Part shown: positions 56,941 to 64,000 of the stretch, piece by piece
How the letters are laid out: each line of letters begins with the position of its first letter
Position numbering within the stretch: position 1 is the stretch's first letter
Assembly (NCBI RefSeq): GCF_005239225.2
Contig: NC_133294.1
Location: forward strand, 18,117,631 to 18,181,630
Reading direction: 5' to 3'
Length of the DNA stretch: 64,000 nt
Source of the DNA: Populus alba
Lineage: Eukaryota; Streptophyta; Magnoliopsida; Malpighiales; Salicaceae
Position numbers and translations under genes: made by a program
Notes under the pieces: generated by a model
What the model saw: only the letters and a program-made list of their open reading frames with translations
What the model was told of the DNA's origin: nothing
Databases searched by the model: none

Positions 56941-57760
56941 ATCAAAATATTGAGCTAAAAGTTTGTTCTTCAATAACATTTTTGTTTACTAAGTTAAGAA
57001 TCCGTGAACTTACTATATGAAGCAAGTATGAAATATTATAGGTTTACAATTATAATTGATTTGATATCCATTATAAGTAAAATATTACAAGTTTGCCACT
57101 ACTATATTCCTTTCTTTCCTCTCTAATTCTATATGGAAGAAAAAATAATGCTATTTCTTACTTTTCATTTGAGGGTTTTGTTTCACATCCATTCTCTCTC
57201 TCTCTACAAAAGTGATACATATAGTTTCAAGGTAAATTGATGAACAAAATAAGAATGATTAATCAAAAGGCATGGACAACAAAAATCAAACTTTAATTTG
57301 TCATCTAGTTATTCAATGAAGTGTATATATAGAAAACTGAGAAGATGAAACCGTTAATACTAGTTATAATTTACAATTTACATGCCATATTCTAGATAAG
57401 CAAAGAACATTATGATAGCCATCAAAGACATATTAGTTATAATTTTAAATATTATTTTCCAATCTCTACTTATTTTTAATTTATACCAATCTATTCAATA
57501 ATCAACCATCATCCATGTATATTACCAAAAAAAGAAGGAAAATTAATAGCATACTTTAAGAGGAATAATAATATTTTGATGAGGATTAACATATGTATAG
57601 AAAAAAGGAATATTGTACTCCAGGAGTTTTTGGGAGGAAATAAAAAGGTGTATGGGAGAGACATAACAAAAATAAAATTTGTGTTAATATGCAAGTATTT
57701 TTAGAATATTTTTTTAATATTAATTACTTAGTGTAGTGAATAAAGCCTTGTTTGTTTCAA

Positions 57761-57917
57761 GGAAACTGAATTCCAGGAATTCAGTTTCCTCATTTTCCTT
57801 TGTTTGGCAACTATCCGGAAAGTTAGTCAAAGGAAAGTTAATTCCGGTCAATGAGTAAATTGCTTTTCATCCGGAGGAAAGTGTTTTCCTTTCCTTGTGA
57901 AAAGGAAAACACTTTCC
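57761..57917. repeat. Subterminal palindromes of the PIF element
   Basis: The first palindrome has 14-base arms GGAAACTGAATTCC and GGAATTCAGTTTCC around one A (57761-57789). The second has 17-base arms GGAAAGTGTTTTCCTTT at 57876-57892 and its complement at 57901-57917. Related motifs (GGAATTCACTTTCC, CTGGAAAGTGTTTTCCAG) occur near the right end at 63805-63900. They are candidate transposase-binding sites. Confidence 0.85.
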
Positions 57918-58404
57918 TTTATTGATAAAACACATCTTCTGATAAAACACATCTTCCCCTCCCCATCTCTGTGTCCGAAAACAGTTGAAAACCAACAAGA
58001 AGATCCGGAGAATCACACTTGCATTTCAGGTATTTTTTCCCTCAAATATCTCTATTATTTCTCTTTATGTTTTTTTATCTTCTTCGTATTTTTTAGATCT
58101 GTAAGAATTATATAAAAAAAACCTTGATATTGTTTATTTGTTGTCTGTTCCGAAGAAAACAATTTCTCTGTATTTGTATTTTGTATTTGCTGCGCAAACA
58201 ATCCATCGGAAGCTGCCTCTCAATTTTTTCCCCATACCCAGTTTGATTTTTCATCTCCTCGTCACATTCAAACAATCTCACAAAAAAACCCAACCAAATT
58301 TATCACAAGCAAACAAGCCATTAAAAACACAATTTTTCAAAGAACATTCGGCCCCAACCAGTCCTGCCTTGTTTCCCGAACAAAGAGACAAAGAGAACAA
58401 ATAG

Positions 58405-58740
58405 GAGGGGAAATTACAGGAGGGAGGGGGAGGGATGAGAACTGGGACTGAGTAGCAGATCCTTGAGGGGAAGAGAAAGAGAGCTGAGAGAGAACAACCC
58501 GAGAGAACTGGGTATGCAGGAGGGGAAACCCAGGAGAATGACAGGGGAATTGAGAAACTGAATGAGGGGAAATGAAAAGGGGGAAACCGAATGACAGTGG
58601 GAATGAAGGGAAATGAGGGAGAGGAAACCGAAGGAGAGGGGAAGTGAGGGAGGGGAAATGACAGTGGGAATGAAAGGGGAAATGAGGGAGGGGAAACCGA
58701 AGGAGAGGGGAAATGAAAGGGGAAATGAAAGTTACAAAAA
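58405..58740. repeat. Purine-rich minisatellite inside PIF element
   Basis: Phrases such as GGGGAAATGAGGGAGG, GGAAACCGAAGGAGAGG and GACAGTGGGAATGAA recur in shuffled order. Related pieces lie at 59078-59168 and 60155-60222. On the minus strand it gives a Pro/Ser/Phe-rich open frame (58278-58781) that I regard as a composition artefact. Confidence 0.75.
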
Positions 58741-60602
58741 GTTAGAAAATTAATTTTTAAATTTCTAGCTAGCACGTCCAAGTCACAGCTCCATTAATGA
58801 CTGACCATATTAATTAATAAACCGTTCTTGACGACTGTCCTGCTTGTATTATTAGAACATCTTTTTTCTCAACACGTAATTCATGGGAATTTCATTGCAT
58901 ATTGTGTGGAAGCTTTCGCATGCCGACAAGGGAAAAAAACCCGAAAGAAGTAGCTTTGGCGACTCAAGATTTTGTCCTTTGCCTTAAAGGAAAATGTGTA
59001 TAAAATAAAAGTATGCGTATAAGAGAACACTGCTAGATTGAAATATAAAGTGTTGAATCACAGTCCAGTGGTGTTGTAGTGGGAATGAAAGGAGAAACCG
59101 GGAGGCAGTGGGAATGAAAGGGGAAATGAGGGAGGGGAAACCGAATAAAAGGGGAAATGACAGGGGAATCTTTAAATCATGATGATCTATATTATAGTAA
59201 TATATAGAAGTTTGATGTGTGGTTGCGAGCACATTGATCATTTTGTGATTTTCCAGCATATAATGATCTGATTTGCATAATGTTTTATGTCTGTGTGAGA
59301 CATACATCCGCCAAGCATACCTTGGAAAGTTATTTATAAGTGATGTGATGCAGAGATTATTACCAAACATAAAGCAGAATCTCTAAGAAACCTGAAAGAC
59401 ATAAATCTTAATAGAAATTTTAAGTTATTTAGCACTTGCTGTGAATGAAAGTATGTATCTTGATGCTTGCTGGCTATCAATATTATGTTCTAACCTTGGT
59501 CATGTTGTGCAGGCTTAAAAGAGATTTGTTTGGAGGAAAACTTGCTCCTCCGTCAGCCAAGATTGGGCTGTAGTGATCCCTGTGCAGAGGTTAGATGTTT
59601 TTTTCAATTGAATACTGTATTACTTTTCATGTCATGTTGAAATGAAAACTTTTCATGAATTTGAATTCTTTGATTACTCAGACAATGAAACAGTTAAGAA
59701 GTCAGATGACAATACTGTTTTTCTGTCATTATACAGGATGAACACAAAGAATAGAGAGCTAATCATTAGCAAACCATTCTGTAAATTAGTGAGAAATCAG
59801 AACCCTATACAAACAATATCCAAAAGTGCTTGGAATGAGTATTAAATTTTGAAAATACAGTAATTAATTGTTTTATATATATATAAGAGAAAATGATGCA
59901 AGAAATTAAAAAAAAATTATGGCAATTGTTTGAGTTTTGAAGGTCTAAATAATTAAATAGAGAGATTGTCTATGCTAAAAGAATTGGAATTAATAACTAC
60001 AATTGAATATTTTGATAGTAATAGCAATTGAAAATGGCAAGCTTATATTTCTTTCAGAATTATGTAATGTTTGAGTGTTGAATGTAGAATAAGCTATGCA
60101 CCAGGGGATAATAAATGAGAGAGAACCTTGAGATTTTCCGTTTTCTTCTTGCAGGGAATGAGAGAAACCGAATGAATGGGAATTTGAGAAACCGAATGAA
60201 CTAGGGAATTAGAGGAGAATGAGGGAATTTGTGAGAACTAATTATACTATATTTATAATTTCAGTTATAAATTATATGTTTAACTCAATAATCTCTATGG
60301 TTATAACTAACAAATCAAAATTGAATAGAATTGAACCTAGCTCTGAACTCGATTGTGTGTTGTGTTACCGCATACAAGGTGATTTTCGAAACTTATGTTT
60401 ATTTAATTATTTGATGATGACATTATTTTTAAGAATTAAAATGATTGATCTTATTGATCATTGTGAATTTATGAATTGTATATTGTCAGCTTCTTTGAGC
60501 ATAATTTATTGTATTGATTGTGTAAGTATTTTATATGCTTCTTTTAATATTTATTTCCCTACATTTTTAGGTTTTATTATCAGAAAACTACACTTTCATG
60601 TT

Positions 60603-61956
60603 ATGGATAGTAAGATAATTAATGCAGCATGCATGGGAGCGGCTGTAACTGTGATAGCTACAGGGGTAGCTATTATTGAAGAAGAAAGAAATAGAATTTA
60701 TATACCAAGAGAACCACGTATAAATGCAATTGCTCAACGAGAATTCTATATTGACAGCATTTTGAATCGAGGTAATCGACATTGCGTTGAACAAATTCGT
60801 ATGAAACCTGTTGTATTATATAGATTGTGTGATGTTCTCACAAGTCATAACCTTTTACGATCAACTCAAAATGTGTCTATTAGGAAGCAAGTAATTGTGT
60901 TCTTACAAATTGTAGGCCAAAACCAAAGATTTCAGGTTATTAGTGGTGTATACTATAGGTCTGTTGAAATTATCCATCGTTATTTTAGAATTGTTTTAAA
61001 AGCAATTCTAAAGTTATACAAACACCTTATTAAAGATCCGGAGGATACAGTTCCAGCTGATATAATGAATAATAGAAGATTCTATCCTTATTTTAAGGTA
61101 TGAAAACAATACCAACATTTTTATGAATTAATTAATTACATTCAGAAGAAAAGGTTATAAATTATTTTTTCATGTTTATATAGGATTGTGTGGGAGCAAT
61201 TGATGGTACCCATGTTCCTGCAAATGTTCCTGTTGAGATTCAAGGAAAGTTTCGAGGACGAAAAGAAGGAACAACACAAAATGTTTTAGCAGCTATAACT
61301 TTTGATTTGAAGTTTATATATGTTTTAGCTGGCTGGGAAGGAAGTGCCCATGATTCACGGGTTTTAGGTGATGCATTATCAAGATCTAATGGTCTAAAAA
61401 TTCCAGAAGGTATATAATAAAGTATGTATTATATGCAATAAACATATAAAATGTCTTATTAGATAAAGATAGTAATAGGTTTTATTTTTTTTAATTTGTA
61501 GGGAAATATTATCTTGGTGATGCTGGTTACGGTATTCGAAAAGGAATCATTTCTCCTTTTCGTGGAGTTCGATATCACTTGAACGAGTTTACAGAACGTG
61601 CACCAGAAAATGAAAAGGAGCTATTTAATCTTCGACACTCTTCATTAAGAACCGCTATTGAGCGAGGGTTTGGTATTTTGAAGAGTCGTTTTAGATCAAT
61701 TGATGGAAAATCTTTTTGGTCCTATGAAACACAAGTAGATGTTATGCTTGCATGTTGTATTATTCATAATCATATAATGGGGGTTGATCCTTATGACTTT
61801 ATTATGAAAGAAATATGTTCGGATAATGAACCAAGTAGACGAACAATCAACTTAAGTCAACGGGAGGAAAAGGAAGAGAATAGGGAGTGGATAACAAAAA
61901 GAGAAATGATTGCATCAACCATGTGGAATGACTATAACACTCAAAGAAACAATTAA
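60603..61956 (+). CDS. PIF/Harbinger DDE transposase, intact frame
   Basis: Three exons, 60603-61097, 61184-61409 and 61502-61956, with GT-AG introns in matching phase, give 391 residues. The N-terminal part (about 60-150) is the helix-rich DNA-binding region found before the catalytic core (MKPVVLYRLCDVLTSHNLL). The catalytic triad is placed at D172 (GAIDGTH), D222 (GSAHDSRV) and E294 (AIERGFGILKSRF), with YYLGDAGYG between. I chose ATG 60603 because the 128 codons open before it look like AT-rich non-coding sequence. All catalytic residues and frame are present, so it could be active, given its MYB-like partner from this or another element. Confidence 0.9.
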
Positions 61957-62152
61957 TTGAGTGTTAATTATGTGTTTGTTTTTATTATGTGTTGCTTAAG
62001 TTTGTATTATCTTTGTTATGTATTTGGAGTAGATATTGATTTTATTATAATTTCTCTTTTAATTATTAATTGTAGTTTTTATATGAAATTTATTAAATCT
62101 AAATGTTGTATGATTTTATTTTGTATAAATTTGTAATTTCTTTTTTGTAGAA

Positions 62153-63114
62153 ATGAGTTCCACGCAAAATGAAAAATGCAAGGGCAAGCACTTCACATGG
62201 TCTAAGCCTATGTCTCACATGTTGCTTGAGATATTAGCTGAGGAGGCACTTAAAGGAAGCAAACCTTCTTCTACCTTTAAATTAAATCAGAATCTTTTGT
62301 TAAGGTGGCTACAGAAATCAGTCAAAAGTTCAACGTCCAATGCGAGCCTAAGCATGTGGAAAATCATCTCAAGACTGTGAAAAAAAAATGGGGAATAATA
62401 ACCAAACTTAAAAATAAAAGTGGCTTTGGCTGGGATGATTGTTTGAAGATGATTACAGTTTCGAAAGATGTATATGATGAAGAAGTAAAGGTATGATAAA
62501 TATTATACTCTTTGTAATTTTTATATTTACTTTTGTTTCTAAAATGTTATACAATGAACTAAAAAATTGCATATTCTAAACTTTATGAACAGGCACATCC
62601 CAATCATGACAAGTTTCTCAACAAAAAACTTGATATGTACGAGGCAATGGCAATTGTTGTTGGAAAAGACATGGCAATCAGAAATTATGCGAAATCATAT
62701 GCTGATGTGAACTTGGAAGAGAACACTGAAGAGCAATCAATTTCAATTGAAAATGAAGGTGAATATGAAGAAAGTTATAAGGGAAAAGAAACATCTTCCT
62801 CTAGTACACAAAAGAGGCAACATAGGAAGAGAAATCGCATGTATGAAGATGATGGTATTGAAAAGTTGTCTAAACAGATTGGAAATGTAGCATTTGCAAT
62901 TCAAAGTCTCAGCAAAAATCAACTTGATGTTAATGAGCTGTATACGGAAGTGATGAAAATTGAAGGCTTTGATGAGATCACTCTTGGGGATGCATTTGAT
63001 CATTTGGTCCAAAATGAGATGTTGGCAAAAGCATTTATGGCAAAAAATGCTAATTTGAGGAAAATTTGGGTTCAAAATTTTGTGAACCGACACTGCTACA
63101 GGCCTGCTTGCTAA
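62153..63114 (+). pseudogene. MYB/SANT-like PIF partner protein, 1-bp frameshift
   Basis: Two exons, 62153-62490 and 62593-63114, with a normal GT-AG intron, encode the accessory protein of PIF/Harbinger elements, thought to bind DNA and help the transposase enter the nucleus. The N-terminus has FTWSKPMSHMLLEILAEEA; after TFKLNQ the frame breaks near 62290-62296 and family-like sequence resumes one frame on with SFVKVATEI, VENHLKTVKKKW and SGFGWDDCLKM. Exon 1 is 338 bp, one short of a multiple of three that the second exon requires. The second exon has an acidic linker, a basic QKRQHRKRNR stretch and a leucine-rich end. A real deletion or a sequencing error would both fit. Confidence 0.85.
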
Positions 63115-63587
63115 TATGGTTTAACTATGTTTAAAATTTGGGTTCAGACTATGTTTGTTATTTAACGAGTATGTTTACTTGTTTAATTCGGTCTAGTATG
63201 TTTATGTTTGTAATTTGAACTAATATTTATGTATATGACATCGAAACTTAATATTTATGCATGACTATGTTTGATGTTAGATATTTATATTTATATCTTG
63301 ATGTTTATTTGATATATATTAAAGGGATATTAAAGAGATAATTGCCTTTACCCGTACAAAAAAAATATTTATCCAAAAAACCCATAAAAATATTTTTGTA
63401 TGTATTTATCTTTTAAAAAATTCTTTATACCAAAAAAAAAAAACCCAAATATATAACTCTTACCATAAACTAATTTGGCTTTCTTCATATGAAAAAAAAA
63501 ATTATTTTAAGCTTTTAAAATTGAAAAAAAATATTAATAGGTTTTACGTAAAAATATTTCACAAGCTTATTTCTCTATAATATGATA

Positions 63588-63589
<2 letters not shown>

Positions 63590-63618
<29 letters not shown>
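63590..63618. repeat. (TA)n microsatellite
   Basis: About 14 TA units in the AT-rich 3' part of the PIF element. Confidence 0.9.
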
Positions 63619-63622
<4 letters not shown>

Positions 63623-64000
63623 TATTTTATAAAATAAACTATGTATGAATATAGGATATAATAAAAAAAATTCATCATTATACTTTTTAGATTTCATTTT
63701 TTTTTATTGTAAGTGATTAAATATTTTATATATTAGATAAACTTGAAAAAAAATTAATTCATTAATAAATTATTTTACAGTTCATTTTCTATAACACAAC
63801 CAAACACTGGAAAGTGTTTTCCAGTTCATTTTTTCATAACACTACCAAACATCAAAAAATACTTTCCTGGAATTCACTTTCCCCGGAATTCACTTTCCAA
63901 AAGGAAACCACTTTCCTGCAAACAAACGGAGCCTAAGAGGGCATCCCTTATTTATTTTTGCATATTTTTTATAAATTGAATTTTATTTAAAATTAAAATC

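Larger units (their letters stand above)
57744..63933 (+). mobile_element. PIF/Harbinger DNA transposon, near complete
   Basis: The element starts AGCCTTGTTTGTTTCAAGG and ends CTGCAAACAAACGGAGCC; the reverse complement of the end, GGCTCCGTTTGTTTGCAG, matches the start imperfectly. A TAA target duplication flanks it (57741-57743 and 63934-63936), as expected for the superfamily. Inside are the two genes typical of PIF/Harbinger elements, a DDE transposase (60603-61956) and a MYB/SANT-like protein (62153-63114), both on the plus strand. The left end carries two perfect hairpins (57761-57789 and 57876-57917). The long region 58000-60600 holds purine-rich minisatellites and probable non-coding exons or introns. 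Confidence 0.92.

Noticed and set aside
58278..58781. 167-codon Pro/Ser/Phe-rich open frame on the minus strand
   Set aside because: It is the complement of the purine-rich minisatellite; composition alone explains it, and it lies antisense inside the PIF element.
60219..60602. N-terminal extension of the PIF transposase
   Set aside because: The codons before ATG 60603 give a hydrophobic, AT-driven sequence with no family resemblance; the region is more likely an intron or 5'UTR.

Overview
This window is eukaryotic nuclear DNA from a woody eudicot, most likely a Salicaceae species (Populus or Salix). The reasons are the AT-rich intergenic DNA, canonical GT-AG introns, intronless plant cytosolic sulfotransferase genes, a plant WAPL gene, tRNA-derived SINEs, MITEs, hAT, PIF/Harbinger and copia remnants. 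The family assignment is inference; no database search was possible.

Layout. (1) About 1-40.7 kb is a sulfotransferase (SOT) cluster built from repeated modules: a SINE-bearing upstream block (1-1470, 14480-15765, 23281-24715), SOT promoters, SOT genes and 3' flanks, and a copia LTR/gag relic (13275-14170, 24718-25720). One block of about 11.3 kb is present twice (1471-12795 and 29434-40675), nearly identical. Each copy holds a 3'-truncated SOT pseudogene, a 5' SOT fragment, a 4.4 kb hAT transposon with matching TIRs and an 8-bp target duplication, and a full-length SOT. Only the SOT in the second copy (38937-39953, 338 aa) is intact. The first copy carries about a dozen single-base length changes and almost no substitutions. 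That pattern looks more like an unpolished haplotype or read-error duplication than natural decay. A third, more diverged full-length SOT pseudogene lies at 16172-17192. (2) About 17.2-28.2 kb is a repeat graveyard: an old PIF-like relic, an LTR-like degenerate repeat, an array of CACGTG palindromes, and a displaced antisense fragment of WAPL at 26.5-27.1 kb.

(3) At 41358-49980 on the minus strand is a complete 13-exon WAPL gene (cohesin release factor, 911 aa by my splice model). It has an in-frame 48-bp tandem duplication in exon 8 and a partial duplication of exon 5. (4) About 50.2-57.7 kb is intergenic, with minisatellites, a possible CACTA end and a 65-bp tandem repeat. (5) At 57744-63933 is a 6.2 kb PIF/Harbinger element with TAA target duplications, an apparently intact DDE transposase (391 aa, three exons) and a MYB/SANT-like partner gene broken by a 1-bp deletion.

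The genes do not form a pathway. The two likely functional host genes are one SOT (PAPS-dependent sulfation of small molecules in the cytosol) and WAPL (chromosome cohesion in the nucleus). I found no convincing previously undescribed biological system; the strongest signals concern duplication, transposition and possible assembly error.
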